Shown in pieces: positions 7,334 through 15,591 of a stretch of 24,995 bases of DNA (positions are counted from its first letter, which is position 1; the number at the start of each line of letters is the position of its first letter). This DNA comes from JAMWZF01 sp041628615. GTDB lineage: Bacteria; Pseudomonadota; Alphaproteobacteria; Rhodobacterales; Rhodobacteraceae. Where the stretch lies: contig JBFKOW010000031.1 of the NCBI GenBank assembly GCA_041628615.1, positions 1 through 24,995 of the forward strand, read 5' to 3'. The position numbers and the translations under genes were made by a program. The notes beneath the pieces are model-generated. The model was not told the DNA's origin, searched no databases, and saw only the letters and a program-made list of their open reading frames with translations.

Positions 7334-10300
7334 ATGTCGACGCCCCGCCTTTCGGCGGACCTGACCGGTCCGTCCGACGACAGCGCTGGCCGCAAGCTGC
7401 TGCTTGTCGCGCTGGCCGGGGCGGTGCTGTTCCACGGCGGGCTGCTGCCGTTCACCCACGGCAACACCTACGACGCCTTCATCCACATGTTCTTTGCCGA
7501 CAGCTATCACCGCAGCTGGTTCGACCCCTGGGAGCCGCGCTGGTATACCGGCTTCGCCACCACCTCCTATCCGCCCGGCACCCACATGGCGATGGCCGGG
7601 CTGATGCACCTCGTGCCGCTGCGGGCCGCCTTCGTCATCGTCCAGCTCGCGGGCGTGCTGCTGCTGACCGTCGGGGTCTACCGGTTCTCGCGGCTCTGGG
7701 TGACGGCGCGGCCGGCGGGGATCGCGGCGATCGTGCTGGTGCTGTCCTCCTCGGTGGCCGAGACGGTCCACCTGTTCGGACAATTGCCGACGATCTTCTC
7801 GCTCGGGGTCTTTCTCAACGGGCTGCCCCATGTCTACCGCTGGATCGCGCGGGGCGGCTGGACCGATTTCGGCGCCGCGGTCGTGTTCGCCGCCGCCACC
7901 ACGGCGGCGCACCACGTCACCACGATCTTCGGCGGCGTGCTGTTCATCGTGCCGCTGGCGCTGCAGGCGCTGCGCGCCGCGATCGAGCGCCAGCCGCTGC
8001 CAGAGACCGGCCGCCTGCGGGCCGCCGCCCGCCGCTCGGCGGCGCCGGTGGGCCGGGGGCTGCTGCTCGGGGCGTGGATGATCGCGGCGATGCTGGTCAC
8101 CGTCTGGCCCTACTGGTCGTGGTCGATCAGCGACCCGATCACCCAGGTGCCGATCCCGCATGGCAGCCGGGAAAGCTTCCTCGCCCGGCCCGACCTCGGC
8201 TTCGTCTTCTTCCTGCTGCCCTGGGGCGCGCTGCTACCGGTGCTGCCCTACGTCGCCTGGAAGACCGCGACCACCCGGCTCTGGCCGCTGGGCCTGTCGG
8301 TGCTGCTGTGCTTCGTGCTGGGCACCGGCGGCACGACCCCGGTGCCGCGGGCGATCCTGCGCGGCGCCTTCGACGTGCTGACCCTCGACCGGTTCACCTT
8401 CTGGGCGACGATCCTGATCCTGCCCTTCGTCGGATACCTTCTGGACGGGCTGTTGCACGGCCGCTCCGGCGAGGTCGTCCGGGCGGCGCTGGGGCGCGCC
8501 ACGCAGCGGGCCCTCGTCGGCGGCTGGATGATCGCCGCCACGCTGCTCGCGGTGTTCACCGCCATCCTGCCGACGCTGCAGCCGACGCAACCGGACTTCA
8601 TCGACCCGGACCCGATCGTGCGGTTCCTGGCCGAGGATGAACACGACCGCTGGCGTTACCTCACCCTCGGTTTCGGCGACCAGTTCGCCTACCTCTCCGC
8701 CCGGACCGACGCACTGTCGGTCGATGGCAACTACCACTCGGCGCGGCGGCTGCCGGACCTGACCCGGTTCTCGGTCGAGCGGCTGGAGAACGCGAAGTAC
8801 CTCGGGGTGCCGGGGCTCGGCTCGCTGCAGCAGTTCCTCGTGAACGCCGACCGCTACCACCTGCGCTACGTGTTCTCGAACGACGCCTTCTACGACCCGC
8901 TGCTGCACTTCACCGGCTGGACCCGGCTGAACCGGCTGGGCAACGGCATCACGGTCTGGGAACGGCCCGACGTCACCCCGCTGCCGGTGTTCCAGCCCCG
9001 GCGCGAGATCCCGCGGCTGCACATGGTGATGTGGGGAATCCTGCCGCCGCTGGCGCTTGTGCTGGCGGCGCTGGTGCTCGCCGGGGTCGCGCTGCGCCGG
9101 GGCCTGGCCGCCGGCGGCGCGGACCTGCGCCCTCTGGTCGCGCGCGAAACCGGGTTCGCCGATGTCGCGCGGGTGCGCCGGGACGTGATCCTCGGCGGCA
9201 CGGTCGGCGTGCTGGCGCTTGCCGGCGCCGGGATCTGGGCGGCCTCGGCGCTCCGCCGGCCGGCGCCGCCCGAGACGGTGATCGCGGACTACTACGAGGA
9301 CCTCGATTTCCGCCGCTTCGACCGCGCCTACGAACGGCTTGACCCGGCGACCCGGCCCGACCGCGACACGGCGATGTTCGACTGGCGCTGGCGCGGCGGG
9401 CTGATCGCCTCCTACGGCAAGCTTGTCGATGTCCGCGTCAGCCCGGTCCGGCAGTCCGGCGCGCTGGCGGACTGGGAGGTCGAACTGGACTGGATGACCG
9501 CGCTCGACCAGCGGACGGAGCGGCTTGCCGTGCGCACCGTGCGCCGCGGCGACGCCTGGTTCGTGGTCCCGACCGCGCTGCGGCCGGTGCAGACCCCGGA
9601 GCGGCTGCAGCGGGTCTCGGGTGTCGACTGGAACGTCGTCGGGCGGCGCCAGCCGCGGGCCGAGACCGACCTGCACCGCGACCGGCTCGACCGGCCCCGG
9701 TTCGCGCTGTCCGGCACCCGGCTGGTGGCCCACGACGGGCGCTACGCGCTGGTCGGCGCGCTGACCAATGCCGACGCCGACCCGGCGATGGCCAGCCTGT
9801 TCGGCGAGCTTCGCGCCGGGGGACGGCCGCTCCTGCGGCAGGCCGCGGGATGGGTCGGCAGCCAGCGGCTGCTGCCCGCCGAGACCACCGGCTTCCGGAT
9901 CGACTTCGAGGGCGTCCTGTCGCTCGAGGACGCCGCCGCACAGGGCGGCTTCGACCCGGCGCTGTTCGTCCCGCCGGTGCTGGAGGCCGCCCCCGAGGCC
10001 GCCGCCGCCGAGGCCCGCGCGCTGGTCACCGGGACCGGTCTCTACCGCGACATCACGCTCAACGCGGTCCGGGTCGGGATCGCGGACGGTGCCCCCCGGG
10101 TGACCGGGCTCGCCGTCAACACCGGCACCGAGACCGCCACCGTGATCCGGATCACCGCGCTTCTGTATGACGACGGCGGCAGGCCGGTCTGGGCCGAGGC
10201 CGGCTTTGTCGAGACCAACATCCTGCCCGGCCAGAGCGCGCCGTTCACGCTCGACCTGCCGAACCGGGACGAGATCGAAGTGATCTGCGAGGTGGCGGCG

Positions 10301-10447
10301 GGCGATATCGTCGTGAACGGCAGCGGCATGCAGGCCGACCTGCCGCTGCCCGGCGCCGCCGCGGGCACCCTGCCGCTGACCGGGGTGCCGGGCTACGCCG
10401 CGCTGCGGCTGCACGTCTCGACCATGACCCACGACCCGCTGTTCTGA
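7334..10447 (+). CDS. Large GT-C-like membrane protein (PTPS_related type) with periplasmic C-terminal domains
   Basis: The product has 1037 residues. Residues ~20-425 hold around ten membrane spans. After the first span comes an acidic, aromatic loop (NTYDAFIHMFFADSY, then DPWEPRWYTGFATTSYPPG), characteristic of the 6-pyruvoyl-tetrahydropterin-synthase-related membrane family, which is GT-C glycosyltransferase-like. A periplasmic segment (~430-560) is followed by two more spans (~565-585 and ~618-640). An NTF2-like domain follows (~648-755, VIADYYEDLDFRRFDRAYERL), then two beta-rich FxLYD-like segments (~780-860 and ~885-1015). GT-C enzymes transfer sugar from polyprenyl-phosphate donors outside the cytoplasm, which fits the ALG5-like GT2 downstream. 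The ATG has GGAG six bases upstream. The exact reaction and acceptor are unknown, and a role as polymerase for a repeat unit is an alternative. Confidence 0.78.
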   Translation: MSTPRLSADLTGPSDDSAGRKLLLVALAGAVLFHGGLLPFTHGNTYDAFIHMFFADSYHRSWFDPWEPRWYTGFATTSYPPGTHMAMAGLMHLVPLRAAFVIVQLAGVLLLTVGVYRFSRLWVTARPAGIAAIVLVLSSSVAETVHLFGQLPTIFSLGVFLNGLPHVYRWIARGGWTDFGAAVVFAAATTAAHHVTTIFGGVLFIVPLALQALRAAIERQPLPETGRLRAAARRSAAPVGRGLLLGAWMIAAMLVTVWPYWSWSISDPITQVPIPHGSRESFLARPDLGFVFFLLPWGALLPVLPYVAWKTATTRLWPLGLSVLLCFVLGTGGTTPVPRAILRGAFDVLTLDRFTFWATILILPFVGYLLDGLLHGRSGEVVRAALGRATQRALVGGWMIAATLLAVFTAILPTLQPTQPDFIDPDPIVRFLAEDEHDRWRYLTLGFGDQFAYLSARTDALSVDGNYHSARRLPDLTRFSVERLENAKYLGVPGLGSLQQFLVNADRYHLRYVFSNDAFYDPLLHFTGWTRLNRLGNGITVWERPDVTPLPVFQPRREIPRLHMVMWGILPPLALVLAALVLAGVALRRGLAAGGADLRPLVARETGFADVARVRRDVILGGTVGVLALAGAGIWAASALRRPAPPETVIADYYEDLDFRRFDRAYERLDPATRPDRDTAMFDWRWRGGLIASYGKLVDVRVSPVRQSGALADWEVELDWMTALDQRTERLAVRTVRRGDAWFVVPTALRPVQTPERLQRVSGVDWNVVGRRQPRAETDLHRDRLDRPRFALSGTRLVAHDGRYALVGALTNADADPAMASLFGELRAGGRPLLRQAAGWVGSQRLLPAETTGFRIDFEGVLSLEDAAAQGGFDPALFVPPVLEAAPEAAAAEARALVTGTGLYRDITLNAVRVGIADGAPRVTGLAVNTGTETATVIRITALLYDDGGRPVWAEAGFVETNILPGQSAPFTLDLPNRDEIEVICEVAAGDIVVNGSGMQADLPLPGAAAGTLPLTGVPGYAALRLHVSTMTHDPLF

Positions 10448-10458
10448 GGACATCCGCC

Positions 10459-11619
10459 ATGCCGCGCCTCCTGATCCTGCTGCCGATCGCCCTTGCCGCC
10501 GGGCTGGGCGCCGCCGCCGCGCTGACCGTCGGGGGCCACGGCCCGTCGGACGCAGCGCCCGGCGCGGCCGATGCCGCGGTGCGGGACCGGCCCGGCGTCC
10601 CGGCGGGCGGCTTCGTCGCCGATGCCTTCGGCATCCTGCCGGCCCCGGCGCTGACGGCGGAGCGGGCGGCCTGGGCCGGGGTGCGGACCGGCGCCGCCGG
10701 GCCCGAGGCGCAGAGCCCCGAAGTGGTCGACGCGGTGCTGTTCTTCCTCGGGCCCAAGAGCCTTGTCGCCGGGGTCGATGACGGGCACGCGGTGGCCATC
10801 GGGCTGGACCGCTTCGGAAACCTCGCCGCCGGGGGCGCCGCCGCCCGTTTCGTCCTCGGCGACCGGCAGGCGGCCGGCGTCACCCGGCACGGCATCGGCG
10901 ATGTCCTGTTCCGGCCCGAGCCGGTGGCGGGCGCGCGGACCGCGGGCGCCGAGATTGCCGGGCGGCAAGGCGCGCGCGCGACCTTCCGGGTCACCGCCGA
11001 CCTCGCCAGCATGACGCCCCGGGCCATCCCGCCGGGCGATGCGGTCGAGGCCGAGACCCTGGCCGACCTCGCCACCGCGCCGCTGGCCGACCAGTTCGGC
11101 AACGCCGCGGAGGACGGCGTTGCCACGACGATGATCCTCGGCCACGGCGACGGCGCCGCGACGGTGCTGACCGCCGCGGTGTCCGACGGCCGCGCGCGGG
11201 CGCGGCTGCTGACGCGGGATCTGCCCGGCTCCGGGACGCTGCGCAGCGTGCTCGGCCGCGCCGCCTCGCCCCCGGTCGGATTCACGCTCCGGTCCCTGCG
11301 GGCGCAGGGCGCGGCGCCGGTCCGGCTCTGGCCGCTGGCCGGGATCGGCGCGGTGGCGCTGCGGGCCGGGCCGTTCCAGACCGACGCCGGGCACCTGCTC
11401 GGCGACGGCGCAACGATCCGCGTCACCCTGAAGGCCGACGGCCAGCTGGCGGTCGCGGCGGCGGGCTGGCTGCGGGACGGCCATTTCGAGACGATGATCC
11501 CGGTCGATCCCGGCGCCGGCCCCTTCGAGGTGCGGGTCGAGACCGCGCTTGGGCTCCAAACCGACCGGGTCGCCGTCGCCGACGCGCCGCTGCCCGCAAC
11601 CCCGTGGGGGGCGCAATGA
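10459..11619 (+). CDS. Exported protein with Ig-like (Big_1-type) repeats, function unknown
   Basis: This 386-residue protein starts 11 bases after the GT-C gene, with GAGGAC upstream of the ATG. The N-terminus is a signal peptide or membrane anchor (RLLILLPIALAAGLGAAAAL). Two segments carry the D-x-F-G-N motif of invasin-type Ig-like domains: LDRFGNLAAGGAAARFVLG at about 115-133 and ADQFGNAAEDGVATTMILG at about 212-230. Each is followed by beta-strand-rich sequence, and a third beta-rich region (~330-375) resembles another Ig-like fold. There is no obvious catalytic motif. It could be a structural or acceptor protein for the membrane glycosyltransferase next door, or hold the complex together outside the membrane; this comes from position only. 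Its last codons overlap the start of the GH5-like gene (ATGA), so the two are translationally coupled. Confidence 0.7.
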   Translation: MPRLLILLPIALAAGLGAAAALTVGGHGPSDAAPGAADAAVRDRPGVPAGGFVADAFGILPAPALTAERAAWAGVRTGAAGPEAQSPEVVDAVLFFLGPKSLVAGVDDGHAVAIGLDRFGNLAAGGAAARFVLGDRQAAGVTRHGIGDVLFRPEPVAGARTAGAEIAGRQGARATFRVTADLASMTPRAIPPGDAVEAETLADLATAPLADQFGNAAEDGVATTMILGHGDGAATVLTAAVSDGRARARLLTRDLPGSGTLRSVLGRAASPPVGFTLRSLRAQGAAPVRLWPLAGIGAVALRAGPFQTDAGHLLGDGATIRVTLKADGQLAVAAAGWLRDGHFETMIPVDPGAGPFEVRVETALGLQTDRVAVADAPLPATPWGAQ

Positions 11620-13142
11620 CCCGGGTTTCGCTGCTGGCCAGCCTCTACGGGTCGATCCTCCTCGTCGCGGTGTGGATCGCGGCGCAGGCGTTCGAGGCCG
11701 CCTCCGCGCGGGAGGTGACCTACCGCTACATCTCGGACGCGCTGGACAGCCGCGACAGCGCCCTGAGCGCGGTCGACTGGCAACAGCCCGCCGCGCCCCT
11801 CACCCGCCCCTTCACCCCGGCGGACGCCGACCGCATCGGTGTGGCCCTGACCGAGGCGTGGCAGGCGGTCGCCGTGGCCCAGGCCACCGGCCGGACCGAC
11901 ATCCTGTCCGACGCGCTGTCCGGGGTCGCGCTCGAACGCGCTCTGGCCGCCGCCGCGGACGCGCAGGCCCTCGGCGGCCGGATCGCAGTGCTGGCGCAGA
12001 GCGCGCGGCCGGTGTTCTACCATCTCGACGGCTCGGTCTTCCAGGCCGAGGTCGAGATGGTCGTCGCCCGCTACGCCACCGACCCCGCCACCGGGGCGCT
12101 GCTTCACCACGAGACGGGCATCGATACGGGCATCGTCACGCTGATGAACGAATCGAACGGCTGGCGGCTGTTCTCCTACGAACGGACCGGAACGCGGCCG
12201 CTGGCCGGAGCGGAGCCGGAGCGGCCGGGGGCGCGGCTGACGCAAACCCTGCGCGGGGTGAACTACTATCCCGCCGAGACCCCGTGGCGCGCCTTCTGGG
12301 CCGGGTTCGACACCGGCACCGTGGCGGCCGATCTCGCCCGGATCGGCGATCTCGGCGGCAACGCGGTGCGGGTCTTCCTGCCGGTCGCGGACTTCGGCGA
12401 TGCCGCCCCGCCCGAGCGGCTCGCCGCGCTGGCCACGCTGCTGCGGCTGGCCGAGGCGGCCGGGCTGTCGGTGGTGCCGACGCTGTTCGACCTGCGGTCC
12501 GGCTACGGCCCCGGCGGCTGGGCCGCCGACCACCGGGCGTTGCAACGGGTGCTGCCGGTTCTGGCGGCCTCTCCGGCGGTGGTGCTGGTCGACCTCAAGA
12601 ACGAACCCGACCTCGATTTCGCCGCCCACGGCCGCGGCGAGGTCGAGGCCTGGTTGCGGACGATGGCGGCGGCGGCGCGGGCAATCGCGCCGGACCTGCC
12701 GCTGACGGTGGGCTGGGCCGAGGCCGGGGCCGCGCCGCTGCTGGCCGACACGCTCGACGTGCTGAGCTACCACGACTACGCCGATCCCGGCGGGGTCGCC
12801 GCCCGGCTCGAGACGGTGCGGCGGGCGGCCGGTGGCAAACCCGTGCTGGTCACCGAGATCGGCGCCAGTTCCTACGCCGCCGCCTTCGGCTTTCCCGGTT
12901 CGGACCGCGGACAGGCGGCGGCGCTGGCCGCCCGGCTCAACGCGCTGGCGGCCGCCGACGGGGTCTTCGTCTGGACCCTGCACGATTTCGCCGCGGTCGA
13001 TCCCACCGTGGTCGGCCGCTCGCCCTGGGTGCGGCGGCTGCAGGCGGCCTACGGGCTCTTCGACCGGGACGGCGCGCCGAAGCCGGCCGCGGCGGTGGTG
13101 CGGGCGTCCTTTCTCGACAGCGCAACCTATCCTGACGGATAG
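11616..13142 (+). CDS. Membrane-anchored GH5-like glycoside hydrolase with N-terminal NTF2/IMS-like domain
   Basis: The product has 508 residues. The ATG at 11616 overlaps the previous stop as ATGA and is preferred over a GTG at 11604. Residues ~5-25 form a signal anchor. Residues ~70-190 resemble the NTF2/IMS (DUF4101-like) fold, ending VTLMNESNGWRLFSYE. From about 208 (RGVNYYPAETPWRAFW) a TIM-barrel of cellulase/GH5 type runs to near the C-terminus. The acid/base E330 lies in LVDLKNEPD and the nucleophile E414 in VLVTEIGAS, each at the expected strand end, so the enzyme looks active. It likely cleaves or remodels a beta-linked polysaccharide in the periplasm. Hydrolases in polysaccharide loci often trim or release the polymer being made. 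Substrate is not predictable. The stop codon lies inside inverted repeat copy 2. Confidence 0.85.
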   Translation: MTRVSLLASLYGSILLVAVWIAAQAFEAASAREVTYRYISDALDSRDSALSAVDWQQPAAPLTRPFTPADADRIGVALTEAWQAVAVAQATGRTDILSDALSGVALERALAAAADAQALGGRIAVLAQSARPVFYHLDGSVFQAEVEMVVARYATDPATGALLHHETGIDTGIVTLMNESNGWRLFSYERTGTRPLAGAEPERPGARLTQTLRGVNYYPAETPWRAFWAGFDTGTVAADLARIGDLGGNAVRVFLPVADFGDAAPPERLAALATLLRLAEAAGLSVVPTLFDLRSGYGPGGWAADHRALQRVLPVLAASPAVVLVDLKNEPDLDFAAHGRGEVEAWLRTMAAAARAIAPDLPLTVGWAEAGAAPLLADTLDVLSYHDYADPGGVAARLETVRRAAGGKPVLVTEIGASSYAAAFGFPGSDRGQAAALAARLNALAAADGVFVWTLHDFAAVDPTVVGRSPWVRRLQAAYGLFDRDGAPKPAAAVVRASFLDSATYPDG

Positions 13143-13143
13143 G
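13126..13143. promoter_or_regulatory. Operator-like inverted repeat, copy 2 (perfect)
   Basis: CCTATCC-TGAC-GGATAGG is a perfect inverted repeat with 7-bp arms. It overlaps the stop codon of the GH5-like gene and lies about 137 bases before the GT4 start. It could form a weak hairpin, but the same core occurs in two places that are not gene ends, so a protein-binding site is more likely. A GTATCC half-site occurs at 13206-13211. The rest of the 13143-13279 gap shows no gene. Confidence 0.6.
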
Positions 13144-13279
13144 ACGCTGTGCGGATGCCCCGGCCGCGATGCCGCTGGGCCAGGGACGGGGGCCGCCGAA
13201 GGCGTGTATCCGGGGCGAAGACCCGTTCACGCCCCGACCGCCGCTTTGCCGGCGCGGGCCCAAGCCACCCGGAGCCCCG

Positions 13280-14491
13280 ATGACCCAGGCCCTCCGCCTC
13301 GCCCTCGTTTCCGCCTTTCCGCCGGGCCGCCAGAGCCTCAACGAATACGGCCTGCACCTTGCCCGCGGGCTGGCCGACCGGCCCGACGTGGCCGAGGTGA
13401 TCGTTATCGCCGACAGGCTCGACGGGCCTGCGGCCGAACTCGACCTCGGGCCTAAGGTCCGGGTCGAGCGGGTCTGGCGGTTCAATTCGCCGCTCGCCGG
13501 TCCCGCGATCCTGCGGCGGCTGCGGCGGATCGCGCCGGACGGCGCGCTGTGGAACCTGCAGACCGCCAGCTTCGGCGACCGCGAGCTGCCCGCCGCGCTG
13601 GGCCTGTTGGCGCCGATGGCGGCGCGCTGGCTCGGGGTGCCGAGCGGGATCATCGCCCACAACATCGTCGCCGGGATCGACCTCGACGCCACCCAGCTGC
13701 GCGGCCAGCGGCTGCGGCAGGCGGCGGTGCGGGCCGGCGGCGCGGTGGTCACGCGGGCGATGCTCGCGGCGGACTACGTCACCGTGACCCTGCGCGGCTA
13801 CCGCGACACGCTGGCCGGGATCGCGCCCGGGGCCGAGGTCCACCTCGTGCCCCACGGCACCTTCGACACCGGCCGCCGGACGCTGACGCCGCTGGCCGAC
13901 CGGCCCGGCCGGATCGTGACGATGGGCAAGTTCGGCACCTACAAGAAGCTCGACACCCTGCTCGCCGCCTTCGACCTGCTGCGCGCCGAGCCCGGCTTCG
14001 CCGACCTCGAACTGGTGATCGGCGGCACCGATCACCCAAGCACCCCGGGCTACATGGCCGGGCTCGCCGCGGCGCGGGCCGGCGATCCGGGGGTGATCTT
14101 TCACGGCTACGTTGCCGAGGACGACATCCCCGGCTTCTTCGGCGCCGCCCGGCTCTCGGTATTCGACTACACTTCCACCACCGGCAGTTCCGGCGTGCTG
14201 CACCAGACCGCGAGCTACGGCGCGGTGCCGGTGTTCCCGCGGATCGGGGATTTCGTCGACCTGTGCCGCGACGAGGGCCTAACCGGCGCGCATTACGCCC
14301 CCGGCGATACCGCCGGGATGGCGGCGGCGATGGCGGCGATGCTGCGCGACCTGCCCGGCGCCGAGTCGATCGCCGCGGCGAACCGCGACGCGGCGCTGGG
14401 AATGCCGTTCTCGGCGGTGGTGGACTTCCACGTCCGCCGGCTCGCCCCGCGTCCGGCCGGCGTGCCGGCATGCGCATCCGCGGCGGCCTGA
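13280..14491 (+). CDS. Glycosyltransferase, family 4 (GT-B fold)
   Basis: This 403-residue cytoplasmic glycosyltransferase has a start fixed by GGAG six bases before the ATG; upstream in-frame starts would add non-coding-looking sequence. The N-terminal Rossmann half begins LALVSAFPPGRQSLNEYGLHLARGL, with the usual gap before an N-E-Y-G acceptor loop. The C-terminal half holds the nucleotide-sugar site, with GKFGTYKKLDTLLAAFDLL, LELVIGGTDHPSTPGYMAGL, VIFHGYVAEDDIPGFFGAA and VFDYTSTTGSSGVLHQTASYG. The typical GT4 E-x7-E motif is replaced by a S-S-G-x-L-H-x-x-A arrangement, so it belongs to a divergent subgroup. It probably adds a sugar, possibly mannose from the ManC product, to a lipid-linked glycan. 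It is a separate unit preceded by inverted repeat copy 2 and followed by copy 3. Confidence 0.88.
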   Translation: MTQALRLALVSAFPPGRQSLNEYGLHLARGLADRPDVAEVIVIADRLDGPAAELDLGPKVRVERVWRFNSPLAGPAILRRLRRIAPDGALWNLQTASFGDRELPAALGLLAPMAARWLGVPSGIIAHNIVAGIDLDATQLRGQRLRQAAVRAGGAVVTRAMLAADYVTVTLRGYRDTLAGIAPGAEVHLVPHGTFDTGRRTLTPLADRPGRIVTMGKFGTYKKLDTLLAAFDLLRAEPGFADLELVIGGTDHPSTPGYMAGLAAARAGDPGVIFHGYVAEDDIPGFFGAARLSVFDYTSTTGSSGVLHQTASYGAVPVFPRIGDFVDLCRDEGLTGAHYAPGDTAGMAAAMAAMLRDLPGAESIAAANRDAALGMPFSAVVDFHVRRLAPRPAGVPACASAAA

Positions 14492-14511
14492 TCCGAATGG
14501 GACGGGACCCC

Positions 14512-14527
14512 CTATCCGCCCGGATAG
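14512..14527. promoter_or_regulatory. Operator-like inverted repeat, copy 3 (perfect)
   Basis: CTATCCG-CC-CGGATAG is a perfect 16-bp inverted repeat about 150 bases before the GT2 start. A half-site CTATCC follows at 14554-14559, 42 bases from the left arm; the matching distance upstream of the response regulator is 41 bases. It shares the core CTATCC-N4-GGATAG with copies 1 and 2. Confidence 0.6.
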
Positions 14528-14566
14528 CGGCACCGTCCCTTCGCGCCGTCCCGCTATCCGGGCAGC

Positions 14567-14604
14567 GAGATTTTTCTCTTTATTTGCAGATACATATCCT
14601 CTGG
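14567..14604 (+). promoter_or_regulatory. AT-rich promoter candidate before the GT2-flippase-manC unit
   Basis: A run of T-rich sequence (GAGATTTTTCTC, then TTATTTGCAGATACATATCC) stands out sharply from the surrounding GC-rich DNA. It lies just downstream of inverted repeat copy 3 and its half-site and 73 bases before the GT2 ATG. TTTTTC and TATCCT, 18 bases apart, could serve as -35 and -10 boxes, but the match to consensus is poor. A small hairpin at 14608-14623 (CCGCG/CGCGG) lies in the presumed leader. Confidence 0.4.
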
Positions 14605-14676
14605 AAGCCGCGACAGGACGCGGTCAATTCGACACAAACCCGGCAGACATTCCGACGCGCTGACCGAGGTGCCGCC

Positions 14677-15588
14677 ATGACCATCCTGACCACCGACTTC
14701 CTGCCCGACCCCGCCGTTCAGACCGCCGCTGACCCGGCCGCCGTGATCGTGGTGCCCTGCTACAACGAGGCCCGCCGGCTGTCGCCCGCCGCCTTCCTCG
14801 CCCATGCCGAGGCCGAGCCCGCGGTGTCCTTCCTGTTCGTCGACGACGGCAGCAGCGACGACACGCTCGCCCGGCTGACCGCGCTGCAGGCCGCCCGGCC
14901 CGGACAGATCGCGGTGCTGGCGCTCAGCCGCAACGCCGGCAAGGCCGAGGCGGTGCGCCAGGGCCTGCGCCATGCCGCCGCCGGCGGGGCCGCCTTCGTC
15001 GGCTACTGGGACGCCGACCTCGCCACCCCGCTGAACGCGATCGGGGATTTCCTGCGGATCGGCCGCCGGCTGCCCGAGGTCGAGGTGATCTTCGGGTCGC
15101 GGCGGATGATGCTCGGACACCGGATCGACCGCAGCTTCCGCCGCCGGATGGTGTCGCGTCTCTGCGCCGCGCTGGCCCGGCAGGCGGTCCGGCTGCCGGT
15201 GGCCGACACCCAGTGCGGCGCCAAGCTGATGCGCAACACGCCGGCCCTGCGCCGGGCGGTGGCGCAGCCCTTCACCGCCGGCTGGCTGTTCGACGTGGAG
15301 CTTTTCGCCCGGATCTCGGCCCGGCACGGCAACGCCCGGCGGGCCTTCTTCGAGATGCCGCTGGCCGAGTGGGACGAGGTCGCCGGCTCCAAGGTGACCG
15401 GCGGCGCCATCGCCCGCAGCGGGCTGCGGATGCTGCGCCTGATCGCCGAGACCCGGCTGGGCCTGCCCGCGCGCGCGCCGCTGGCCGCGCCGCCGGTCGC
15501 CCGCGCGGTCCTGCCCGCCGCCATCGCGGCGGTCGCCGCCCCGGCCAACACCGCCGCCGCCCCAGGCGCGGCCCGTCTGGCGGCCTGA
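14677..15588 (+). CDS. GT2 glycosyltransferase, ALG5 / polyprenyl-phosphate sugar synthase type
   Basis: This 303-residue GT-A fold enzyme has the motifs IVVPCYNEARRL, FLFVDDGSSDDT, LSRNAGKAEAVRQGL and the D-x-D region GYWDADLATP. The later motifs IFGSRR, DTQCGAKLM, GWLFDVELFARI and EWDEVAGSKV are signatures of the dolichyl-phosphate beta-glucosyltransferase (ALG5) / DPM1-like group. That group loads glucose or mannose from a nucleotide sugar onto a polyprenyl phosphate. There is no C-terminal membrane pair, only an Ala/Pro-rich tail after about 265. GAGG lies eight bases before the ATG. The flippase starts 3 bases after its stop, so the two are tightly linked. It would make the lipid donor for the GT-C protein upstream; whether the sugar is mannose or glucose cannot be told from sequence. 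Confidence 0.88.
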   Translation: MTILTTDFLPDPAVQTAADPAAVIVVPCYNEARRLSPAAFLAHAEAEPAVSFLFVDDGSSDDTLARLTALQAARPGQIAVLALSRNAGKAEAVRQGLRHAAAGGAAFVGYWDADLATPLNAIGDFLRIGRRLPEVEVIFGSRRMMLGHRIDRSFRRRMVSRLCAALARQAVRLPVADTQCGAKLMRNTPALRRAVAQPFTAGWLFDVELFARISARHGNARRAFFEMPLAEWDEVAGSKVTGGAIARSGLRMLRLIAETRLGLPARAPLAAPPVARAVLPAAIAAVAAPANTAAAPGAARLAA

Positions 15589-15591
15589 CCG

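Noticed and set aside
7567..7578. CTATCCGCCCGG identical to 12 bases of inverted repeat copy 3
   Set aside because: It encodes Tyr-Pro-Pro-Gly within a conserved loop of the GT-C-like protein and lacks the right arm of the palindrome.
10245..12983. 912-residue minus-strand frame opposite the Ig-like and GH5-like genes
   Set aside because: It has no domain likeness and lies opposite genes with signal peptides, coupled starts and catalytic motifs.
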